Positions 55,200 to 64,000 of a stretch of 64,000 nucleotides of DNA are shown here, one piece after another. A program made the position numbers and the translations under genes. The notes under the pieces were generated by a model. That model was not told the DNA's origin and made no database searches. It saw nothing but the letters and a program-made list of their open reading frames with translations. The stretch comes from Diadema setosum (Eukaryota; Echinodermata; Echinoidea; Diadematoida; Diadematidae): the NCBI GenBank assembly GCA_033980235.1, contig CM067075.1, forward strand, positions 3,876,348 to 3,940,347. The letters run 5' to 3'. Each line of letters begins with the position of its first letter. The first letter of the stretch is position 1.

Positions 55200-58100
55200 C
55201 TACATGACAAAAGGAAAGTAAACATGCAAACAAGTGCTGGAGTCATACTGCAAATATGGGTGAAAACTTTTCAAGAATGCTCGTGCAATGTCGATCTTTT
55301 CTCCTTCAAATACATAGGCCAAGGATAGCAAAACAGTAAATAGGCTAGACAGAGACTCTCTTGGCTTCTTTTTAAGAAGGTACAGAAGTCTCAGTAACCT
55401 CTTGATTGATGTCAAACTTATGAACTTTTTCAGTGGTTGTCCCATTTCCCACAAATTGAACTTATGTGTTTTTGCTTTTGCTGAATCTGCATATATTTTG
55501 GGCATATTTCACTTAAAGAAACAACAGGGACACTACATTTCTTCACAGCTTTTTCAAACATGTATTTTTAGATGAATTCAAAAAATTCCAGCTGATCCAT
55601 TGCAACAGAACTTGTGCAAATGTGACCTTCTTTAATATTGGATATCAGGCACCATATCTACACAGGATGTGTCAAAAGGCTTGTAGATTACAATCAGCCC
55701 TGAAAGTACGGATACACAGAAGACAATATGCAAGTTTATAAAATGCAACCAGCATGTTGTATACGAACAAGTCTGTGGGGTATAATCTTTTAAAGGCCTC
55801 TCACTTGATAAATCACTGCTGAAGGAGTACTGTACTATACTTCATGAACCACAGACAGTGCAATGTAACACTACAGAGGTTCTTACATACTTCACTCACC
55901 TTCTCCTCAAATGAAACCTTAGTTCCCCCAAACTCGGGTAGGAGGACTTTGTCTCCAACCTCAACAGCAACCTTGTGTACAACACCAGCCTGAAATGGAG
56001 ATAAAAAAAAAAAAACAAAGCAAAAAACAAAGCCACAGTGAGATATCACTGACATTGTATTCAAAACATACAGGCCACCTTGAATAGGTCAAATTTATTT
56101 GGACTGAAGTAATAGCTTCCACTTAGAGAAAATTCTACTTATGTGTATGACAGATTAAAATCAGTAGAATACAAAGAGAAGAGGACTTGAAAAGACCCAT
56201 CGGAAATTATTAGACTTACACGAGGTCGACTGTAACCACATGTGACTAAATTGAAGACAATTTATCATTAAGAAGAGTTAACCCTCACGAGGAAATTTAT
56301 TTGAATGAAAGCAGAGAAATACCATTCACAGATGAACAATAATTCTTGAAAGAGTCAAAAGTCATTTGAACATCTAAGATGTATCTGACACTGGGCAGGA
56401 TAAGCACATAAGTAGCTCCTATGTCATTACCAGCAAAAAACAACAAAGACTATGAATCAAACTGTACCCCTTCACAAAAAGGTTGTTTGTTACAACTGTG
56501 AAGTCCCAGAAACACTGTCTATTTTCTCCTTGAAATTCTTGCATGAATAATCAGCAAAGCTGGTCAAGGTGCATTAATTTTGCACCAGCTGAAATGGCTT
56601 ACTTGTTTCTCTTCCCTCTCCTCAAGTTGATTTCTTTATAATTCATTTTCTTTTTTCCTATCTACTCCAAGAGAAGCACATTTTATGATCAGAGAACATC
56701 ATGTAAAATATCAAAATAAAAAACATCTGAAAAAGTATCTTTCAAATTTTTTTCTTTATTCTACTGCTGTTGCAGTAGCAATGAACAATACACAAACAAT
56801 GAACAACATGGAACACCTTGGAAGATGAAACAACTTGCTCGGGATTCAACTTAAAGGACAAGTCCACCTTCATAGACATGTGGATTGAGTGAATGCAGCA
56901 ATATTAGTAGAACACATCAGTAAGAGTTTGAGGAAAATTGGACAACCCGTTCAAAAGTTATGACATTTTGAAGTTTCTGCTGGGTCGCTGCTGGATGAGA
57001 AGACTACTATAGCTTGTGATGTCACATGTGTACAACGATATAAAGAAATCATAAAGAAAATTTAGCGTATTTTCACTTTTCTCGCATAATAAAAGAACAC
57101 TTAACTTGCCTCTTTCAGAAGGCAGGGGGAATAATATTACCCTTAACATACATCAGTGACAGGTTGAGGAAATATGCACTTTTTTCCAAAAAAAATCAAA
57201 TTTTGTGAAATTCTCTTTATATTTTCCTAACATAATTGTACACATGTGACATCATACACTATAGTAGTCTTTTCATCCAGCAGTGACTGCACAGATAATT
57301 TAAGAATGCATTTAACTTTTGAACGGATTGTCCGATTTTCCCCAAACTTTCACTGATGTGTTCTAAAAATATTTCTGCATTCACCTGATCCATAGGTGAA
57401 CTTTGAGTCATACTATAGAATGTCTACTCACTGAATCTCTTGCTCCAGCCCCCACTGCAACCACCATGGCCTGGTTGACCTTCTGCTGGGATTTCTCAGG
57501 AATCAAGACACCCCCTTTTGTCCTGGTCTCTGGGACAAATCTTTCCACCAGGATGCGGTCAAACAAGGGTCTAAATCTCCTGAATGCAGCCTACCGAGAA
57601 GAAATGGATGCTCAGGAATATAGTAAAACTTGCTCAAGTCAGCATCGTATATACATTATATACATTGACAATCGATAGACACCTGAATCCATGGATTAAA
57701 AATGTCCAGATTTCTTTTTCATATATGGCACTTTCTATGAACTTCTTTGTGTAAGATTTCCACAAGCACTACCACATTATTGGTAATGCTTTATGGCAGT
57801 GCAAAAAAAAAAAAAAAAAAAGCTGTCTTTTCCTAATCATCCTTTGTTGGTGGTGTATCCATAGTGGAAAAATCATGGTTTTATTGTTTCATTGCTTTCA
57901 TCTTTCTCTAGCTCTATTAAAGGGGAAGGCTAGTAACTGATCAGTGGGAATCAGTGGAAATGCTGGGAGATGATTGTTCAAATCCTTATGGGATTCATTC
58001 AAGAGTTCATTGTATATCTATTGTTGTGTGAAAATGATTTGCTTCAGAATGGTCTCATATTCAAGTAATACAGTTTAATGCTTCCAGGTTAGCGTCCCTG

Positions 58101-60962
58101 GTCAGTGACGGAGCATTAATCTGCACATTACTTGAATATGAGACCGTTCTGAAGCAAATCATTTTCACACAACAATAGATATACAATGAACTCTTGAATG
58201 AATCCCGTAAGGATTGGAACAATCATCTCCCAGCATTTCCACTGATTCCCACTGATCAGTTACTAGCCTTCCCCTTTAAGCTCTAAGGACTCAGTTAATT
58301 TATGACACCAACTATTTTTTCTGTCAAATCTACCAACAATTATACCCATCTCAGAGTCACACTTGTCACAGTGACTCACTGTCAGACACGGAGCAGGTGG
58401 CATGGTGACATGGCTATGGATGGGTACTGCGCAGCAAAGCACTTTCATGTAAGCAGCCACAGTATGAATTCGTACACCCACCATGGATATAATCTACCAT
58501 TTTAGTACCAAGTTAGAAAAATCTGTCTGCTTGGAGAAGTTTTTGTAACATTTCTTTTATTTTATTTTAATCACTTTGTTTGATGGTGTCGGTCCTAGCT
58601 CTGCTCTCCATCCATGAAGCCAGACATATTAGGATATAAATTTAGTCTCCGCGCCTGCGGAACATATCCCGACGATAAATAGATTACAGATTGATATTTC
58701 AGAAACTAGACTAACAATCTTATTCTTACATTAACTTAACCCTGGACCAGGGGCCTAGGGCGCTGTAACCAGGTACGTGTTGGGGTCGCTGCTGCGTCTC
58801 CGCGCCTGCGGAACATATCCTGACGATTAATAAATTACAGACTGATATTTTGGAAACTAGAGTAAAATATCCCGTTTGCGGCAGTTTAAGCATTGTTAAG
58901 AGTTTTTCCAATTTGTAAACAAATCAGGCAAATTATTTTCAACCATTTCATATATCATCGACAAGATTATTCATTAACGCAATTGTTTTCATGAAAGAAA
59001 TTTACCATTGACCAACGCAGTTTTCATGATTTACCAGGGCAAAACCCGGCACAATTTTCGCCGATAAGGGCGATATGCGACATAGTATTTCTGCTTGCGG
59101 CACGATGTACAATCCCTATGCAATACGCGCGTGCTCCGCGATCTTTAGCTGAACGCCTTCACATGTCTCGCGAACATTGTGTAAGCGCCAATTCCCATTG
59201 CGAAAGCACGTGAAAATAGCGTGCGCACATGCATTGGCCGCAAACAAGATCGCACTTCTGGTGGTGTTGTTGATGTCTTTCTCGTGTTTTTCTCATTTTT
59301 TTCGATGGTAACATCCACTTTCTGAAAAAAATGGCGACCCACATCGGCTCGCGAAAATTCTATTTTACGTGAGGATATGTTTTCAAAATCCATGAACATC
59401 GAGAAAACGAAAAAAAATCCAGTTTCTTGGACCATTGTTTCTTAACTGTAATGTTAAGAAGTACCGAAAATTTCATTTTGGATGCGATATTTTGTCATTT
59501 AGGTGAGAAAAGTTCACTTTCGTCAGAGATCGTGCCCATTTTATCGGTTGGTTTTTGTTGATTGCTAGTGTGTTAGTATATGTGCAGTGTGCATGTAACA
59601 GTGCAATGCTGTGTTTAGCTGTATATTACCGTGTATGTTGTACCTGCCGCGAACGGCTGCACGGCTGACGCAGTTACTCTAGACTAACAATCTTATTCTT
59701 ACATTAACCTAACCCTGGACCAGGGGCCTGGGGCGCTGTAACCCTGGCGCAGGGCGCTGTAACTAGGTACGTGTTGGGGTCGCTGCTGTGGTTAGGGGCG
59801 CTGTAACCTCCGCGCAGGGCGCTGTAACATAGTACGTATTGGGGTCGCTGTTGCGGTTAGGGGCGCTGTAACCACGCACTACACTAAAAGACAAGTGTTG
59901 GGGTTGCGTTGCTGGTGGTGCGCAGTTAGACTAACGTTAGATTAAATAATGGAATGCAAAGTACAAATAACTTTTGTAAATACAATACAACTAACGTTAA
60001 ATTTACAAGCTCTGCTTCAACCAAAGCTAAGCCTAACAGTTAGTAAATTATACGATAGTAAAATTACCTCGCCCCGTCTCTCTTTTCTTCCGTCAAACTG
60101 AGTCTAACCGTTAATAGCGTTACTCTCTTCTTCTTCTTCTTCTTCTTCCAGTAAAGTACAGACCGCCGTTGGCGTATTATCGTACTTGTGCTTGTCAAGT
60201 GCCCAGATGAAAAGTGCGAGTAAAAGGATCACTACAGATTCTATATGTGCAGTTAAAAAAGACAGAAGAGGCTTAACGAAGCCTGATCTGTTGCACCCCC
60301 TGTTTGAAGAACTGTAGGGAGGTGCTTCTAGACCTACTTATACTTGGTGGTAAAGAGTTCCATAGTTTAATTGCGTCAGGAAAGAATGTCTTCTGATATG
60401 TTTGGGTTCTGGCATACGGGATTTGAAATTTGTTTGGATTCCCTCGTGTAGATGGTCCAGTGGCTGGTATGAAGTGTTCATGCGGGATGTCGATCAGCCT
60501 GTGGATTATGGAGTATACCATGCACACTCTCTGGCTCTGCTGAGCCCTTCTCTCCTGAAGAGTGGCCCACTGAAGTTGCTTCAACATGTCAGTTCTCGCG
60601 CTCTCTGCCACATTCTTGTTTATTTTTGTCTAATTCTTGTACTGTGTACTGATTTCCTTTGCAAGAATATGTTTTTTCCTTGTTGATATATCTTGCAGAG
60701 AGACAAATAAATGAACTTGAACTTGTTGAACTGAATAGTCCAGACTTTAATAGATCTATAGCCTAGGCCTACTACAATACGGTAAAATCAGTAGAAGGGA
60801 CTATTACAATCACGCAACGCGTGATCACACAGATCCGGCGCAGACCTCTAACAAAAGATAGCAAAGTTTCATCGACATGAATTACCTATCACCTTCGTGT
60901 TTATCAAATACAATTTTTAAATCGGCTTACGAAGATTGTCTCAGTAATTCATACTTTACCAT
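55143..60962 (-). CDS. HSPE1: HSPE1, mitochondrial 10-kDa chaperonin (Hsp10), four coding exons
   Basis: On the minus strand, exons 60962-60960, 57590-57432, 55989-55900 and 55199-55143 join to 309 bp, 102 aa plus stop, the same length as human HSPE1. Hsp10 forms the heptameric lid of mitochondrial Hsp60 and is needed for ATP-driven folding in the matrix. Recognisable blocks: AAFRRFRPLFDRILVERF, the mobile loop TRTKGGVLIPEKSQ that contacts Hsp60, VVAVGAGARDS, VEVGDKVLLPEFGGTKVSF and DYFIFREGDILG. The C-terminus VLQEEK differs from the usual KYVD-type tail. Exons 2-4 are secure. Exon 1, only the ATG before GTAAAG, is inferred from phase, total length and its position by a CpG-rich promoter-like region. 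Confidence 0.92.
55900..55989 (-). CDS. HSPE1: HSPE1 coding exon 3
   Basis: Encodes AGVVHKVAVEVGDKVLLPEF and GGTKVSFEEK, the conserved beta-barrel strand with VGDKVLLPE. Acceptor ATTTCAG, donor GTGAGT. 30 codons. Confidence 0.96.
56851..57405. mobile_element. TTAA-type MITE, family 1, copy 2
   Basis: Left TTAAAGGACAAGTCCACCTT, right edge decayed to ATAGGTGAACTTT. Arms AATATTAGTAGAACACATCA and CTGATGTGTTCTA match 37263-37832. It lies in HSPE1 intron 2, starting 26 bases from the exon 2 boundary. Confidence 0.82.
57432..57590 (-). CDS. HSPE1: HSPE1 coding exon 2
   Basis: Encodes 53 residues, AAFRRFRPLFDRILVERFVP through the mobile loop TRTKGGVLIPEKSQ to VGAGARDS. Acceptor CGGTAG, donor GTGAGT, phase 0 at both ends. 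Confidence 0.96.
57917..58279. mobile_element. TTAA-flanked long-arm MITE in HSPE1 intron 1
   Basis: TTAAAGGGGAAGGCTAGTAA at the left is mirrored by TTACTAGCCTTCCCCTTTAA at the right. The arms are about 150 bases and nearly identical, around a 55-base loop (about 58075-58125). No coding capacity. Confidence 0.9.
58640..59890. repeat. GC-rich repeat cluster with GGGCGCTGTAAC minisatellite
   Basis: TCTCCGCGCCTGCGGAACAT occurs at about 58646 and 58797. ACTAGACTAACAATCTTATT followed by CCCTGGACCAGGGGCC occurs near 58707 and 59681. From about 59727 the unit GGGCGCTGTAAC with GTACGTRTTGGGGTCGCTG is repeated with a ~60-70 base spacing to 59870. The type of element is not recognised. Confidence 0.65.
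60124..60640 (-). pseudogene. CR1/Rex-like LINE 3' fragment with (GAA)n tail
   Basis: The minus-strand frame 60611-60273 reads TDMLKQLQWATLQERRAQQS, then STRGNPNKFQIPYARTQTYQ, then KTFFPDAIKLWNSLPPSI. This is the C-terminal end of CR1/Jockey-type reverse transcriptase ORFs (LQERR, TRGN, FFPRTI-LWN-LP). The frame is open to its stop, but the catalytic RT is missing. About 125 bp of 3' sequence ends in a GAA microsatellite (60124-60148), a common tail for this group. It lies in HSPE1 intron 1, same strand. Confidence 0.75.
60960..60962 (-). CDS. HSPE1: HSPE1 coding exon 1 (ATG only, proposed)
   Basis: Minus-strand sequence CCAGAATG followed by GTAAAG: the start codon directly abuts a donor site, with purine at -3. 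Joining to exon 2 keeps phase and gives a 102-residue protein. Other ATG-GT sites cannot be excluded without transcripts. Confidence 0.5.
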
Positions 60963-60989
60963 TCTGGGTATGAAAAGGGTAGATGTCTA

Positions 60990-61220
60990 GTGTTTCCAGC
61001 CGCTCTGTCCCGAAACTTCGATGCACGTGAGGCGAGAGAGCCGAGTACGGTGAGAATGATAGGATCGATCTACAATAAAACAGCACATGTAACGACGAGC
61101 GCGTACGCGAGCGTCAGCGTACCTTCGCCCCTCCCCCTTTTTCTTCTTCCGGCCGCCGCGCGCCGGTAGTCTGGGGACCACGCTCAGTGACAGAAGCTTA
61201 GAATGTTTTCCCCGGCACAC
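60990..61220 (-). promoter_or_regulatory. HSPE1: Probable HSPE1 promoter/5' UTR, CpG-rich, with heat-shock-like element
   Basis: Locally GC/CpG-rich in an AT-rich region, with CTTCCGG (ETS-like) near 61147. CGAAACTTCG at 61011-61020 is a perfect nGAAnnTTCn, and the preceding GTCCC gives a partial third unit. This suits a heat-inducible chaperonin gene, but one perfect pair is weak evidence. Confidence 0.45.
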
Positions 61221-61980
61221 AAGCTATGTATACATATCACCTTTTTTTTTCTTTTTTTTTTTACCGGTTTACCCATGGAGCTACCTTTTAAAGACGAGCG
61301 CTTGTGCTACGTATCATTTACTAGTATTTTTTTTTTCATTATGTGAGAATTAATTTTCTAATTATGGAATTACGTACGTGAAATGATGATTATTTATTAA
61401 TTATTAACTATAATATTAGAAGTCATATACAGCATTATTTTCGTCAGCTGCAGTACTGTACATTATGTATACTGAATACTCAAGTATACTTCATTTTGAT
61501 GAGGCAAGACTGATTATAAATGCATTATATCGCATCTAAGCATCCCACCAAATTATTAGTATGGGGGAAGTGGTATATTTCACAGCCAATTCAAGACATC
61601 TGATCCTTTCTGCTTCCAAGTTAGTGCATCCTTCTTGCAGAGTATTGTCGCACTTTATTAGACAGTGACATGATTCAATGCTTATATGCAGCCGTCATTT
61701 CTAGACGTGCAATCCTTTTCCACTATTACATCAGCGGGGTCAGCCCTCCCTACACATTCACCTTTCTACCCACCCCATTCCCCTCCCTAGGGCCTCTCGA
61801 TCCCCACCACCCCCCCCCCCCCCCCGTCTTTTCACCAAAGCCGAAAATTCCAGAAGGCTATTGAATCGATCATGAAAGTGTACGTACCTCGCGATCAAAG
61901 CGGTCCGGAGATGGTAGAGTGTTGTTGTTGTTGTTGTTGTTGTTATTGTTATTCTTGTTAATATCGGTGCTGTTCTTTGA
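61220..61980. other. Unassigned sequence upstream of HSPE1
   Basis: Contains poly-T, poly-C (about 61806-61824) and (GTT)n (61921-61942). No Hsp60 or other exon is recognised on the plus strand. Confidence 0.45.
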
Positions 61981-62160
61981 TCTGGGGGGCATTTCATGAA
62001 GGAGCTTGTCGGATAAAATATCTGACAAGTCAATTATATCCGAGAAGTTTTTAGAAATTCTTTAGTCTGATTGGCTGATTTCTCTGAACTTGTCGGATAC
62101 ATATGATTGACTTGTCGGACATTTTATGCGACAAGTTCCTTCATGAAATGCCCCCCCAGA
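61981..62160. mobile_element. 180-bp MITE with TCTGGGGGGCATTTCATGAA ends
   Basis: Left TCTGGGGGGCATTTCATGAA is mirrored by TTCATGAAATGCCCCCCCAGA in outline. Internal CTTGTCGGATA and CTTGTCGGACA units are arranged in inverted pairs. Confidence 0.8.
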
Positions 62161-62533
<373 letters not shown>

Positions 62534-62916
62534 TTGATTCCATCTATCTGATTCCTATCATGTAGAGGTCTATTTTTTTTTTCTCTCAGGAGTAATGTGG
62601 AAGTACCGGATTAGTTATACAAATAAAATCATAAGCTGTTCTATGAATCAACTCCCGATGGAGACCATGGTCATTCACCTCCATGAGGTTTTCTTTTCTT
62701 TGATTTTTTTTTTTAATGCAAGCTTCTTCTTTTTTTTTATAGATAGATACGGGTTTATAGGACATTTATAGGCCTACTCTCCACGTCTTGCATGGGTACA
62801 GTGCGAGATGTTGGAGATCCTTTACTATATACTTATGACTTCTCAAAAACAAGAACAACTTCATGAAGCTGTAAGTTAATCCGATCTTCTTGGTTTTCAT
62901 TGAAAAAGTCCCCCAG

Positions 62917-63265
62917 TTAAAGGGATAGTATAGCTTCAGTTAGATAGGACTTCAGATCGACTTTTCTTTGTGAGATAGTAAGAAACCTCTTATAAAATAG
63001 GAAACAGCATACACTTCTATGAAGAATTCAAAAAATTTTTATGAAAGTTGGTTTTGAAATGGCCGAGATATCCAAGCAAATTCAAGATAATAAGGTGAGA
63101 CACACCTTTTATTAATTAGAATTGCTTTGTTTTATTTTGTTTTTCGAAATTTCAGCCATTTCAAAACCGATTTTCCTCAAATTAGTATGAATTCCTATTC
63201 AAATGGAATGCTCTTTAACATTTCATAAAAAGTGGTTTCTCAACCAATACTATACATCTCTTTAA
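62917..63265. mobile_element. TTAA-type MITE, family 2, copy g
   Basis: Left TTAAAGGGATAGTATAGCTT, right ACCAATACTATACATCTCTTTAA in outline. Inner arms CTATGAAGAATTC and GAATTCCTATTC. The right edge abuts a further TTTAAAGGGATGGGTCACAT start (63261-63360) that looks like the left end of another copy. Confidence 0.8.
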
Positions 63266-63759
63266 AGGGATGGGTCACATGGTTGCGATGGGGCTTAGAT
63301 TTCCATTTTTTGAGTGTGAGATAATTAGAAGCCACTTATGAAACATGAAAGAGCAGCTAGGTCCGTCGGAATAGACTGATCAGAAGTTAAAAGTGGATGG
63401 TATAGATTCAGTTGCATGTGGTCTGGCCGTGAAACCTAGGGTGCAAAGTAGAGACATTGATCCATTTGGTGCATGGGATGGGGACAGAACTTGGAGCCTA
63501 TCAGTTATGTTCGAAGAGGTGGAGCAACCGAACGGGGAGGGTGGGGGGAGAGCTGTTTCCCCTCCCACATGAGGGGGATTTTGTACTTTTAAGATTGAAA
63601 TTCAACGATATGATACATACTTTTGGTACGTGGATTAGTGGAAATTTTGTTAATCCCTAAAATGTACTATAAAGTTATTCTCTTCTATTATTCTCTGCTC
63701 ATTTCTACTCCTCCCCCTATCTCTCAGTTTTCTCTTTTTCTCGTCTCTTTTCTTCTCCC

Positions 63760-63794
<35 letters not shown>

Positions 63795-64000
63795 TTTAGG
63801 CTGGAAAGTAGTACGGTCAAGTTTAGTTGATGGAAATTGGTTTTAGGCAAAGCTGTAATTATTGTCACTATTTCGATTACTAGTATTTCGCTCGAGTACG
63901 AGTACTAGTACACTGTAATCGATTCTGCTAAAAATTTAAAGTCCTCGCCATTATGCAACATCTGTGCGTAACGTTGCATATTCCTTACACGATACCTTGC
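63266..64000. other. Window end, partial repeat and low complexity
   Basis: 63266-63360 resembles the left end of a family 2 element. 63755-63795 is a CTGT/CT microsatellite. No gene is recognised. Confidence 0.45.

Noticed and set aside
55200..55505. 101-residue ATG-started minus-strand frame in HSPE1 intron 3
   Set aside because: No recognisable domain or signal, it lies entirely in an intron, and AT-rich chance frames of this size occur elsewhere in the window.

Overview
This window is animal nuclear DNA. It has split genes with GT-AG introns, long AT-rich introns, dense microsatellites and a heavy load of short inverted-repeat transposons. Three conserved metazoan genes can be reconstructed exon by exon. 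The repeats look like those of marine invertebrate deuterostomes. An echinoderm such as a sea urchin or sea star is my best guess, but this is an inference from general character and not from a diagnostic sequence.

Layout. 1-12.1 kb has no recognisable gene. It holds microsatellites, several inverted-repeat elements (201-337, 596-932, 936-1541, 4007-4115, 4945-5812, 6271-6488), diverged dispersed repeats, and a 1.25 kb insertion ending in poly-A and flanked by a 12-bp direct repeat (2274-3550). CIR1 (CBF1/RBPJ-interacting corepressor) lies at 12156-20914 on the plus strand, in six coding exons (501 aa). Its first intron contains a ~1 kb fold-back palindrome. 21-28.3 kb holds the CIR1 3' region, an inverted-repeat element enclosing TTAGGG repeats, a TTAA-type mobile element, AT-rich satellites and a 5'-truncated L1-like LINE with three in-frame stop codons. 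CS (mitochondrial citrate synthase) spans 28682-49659 on the plus strand, in ten coding exons (465 aa). Its upstream region carries a DR1 nuclear-receptor motif next to an ETS/GABP motif. Its introns carry many mobile-element remnants. A 470-bp tandem duplication copies the exon 8 splice acceptor. HSPE1 (mitochondrial Hsp10) lies at 55143-60962 on the minus strand, in four coding exons (102 aa). Its first coding exon appears to hold only the ATG. A CpG-rich probable promoter lies at about 60.99-61.22 kb. 61.3-64 kb contains inverted-repeat elements, a long TA tract and no recognised gene.

Biology. CIR1 is a nuclear corepressor and splicing-associated protein of the Notch/CSL pathway. CS starts the TCA cycle in the mitochondrial matrix. 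HSPE1 is the lid of the mitochondrial Hsp60 chaperonin. CS and HSPE1 converge and both act in the mitochondrial matrix, but nothing here shows that they are co-regulated.

The most unusual material is in the repeats: (i) at least five unrelated inverted-repeat families sharing a TTAA|AGG...CCT|TTAA edge; (ii) an 868-bp element packed with the palindrome AAGCAATTGCTT; (iii) an inverted-repeat element enclosing telomere-like repeats and flanked by a 9-bp direct repeat; (iv) the duplicated citrate synthase splice acceptor.
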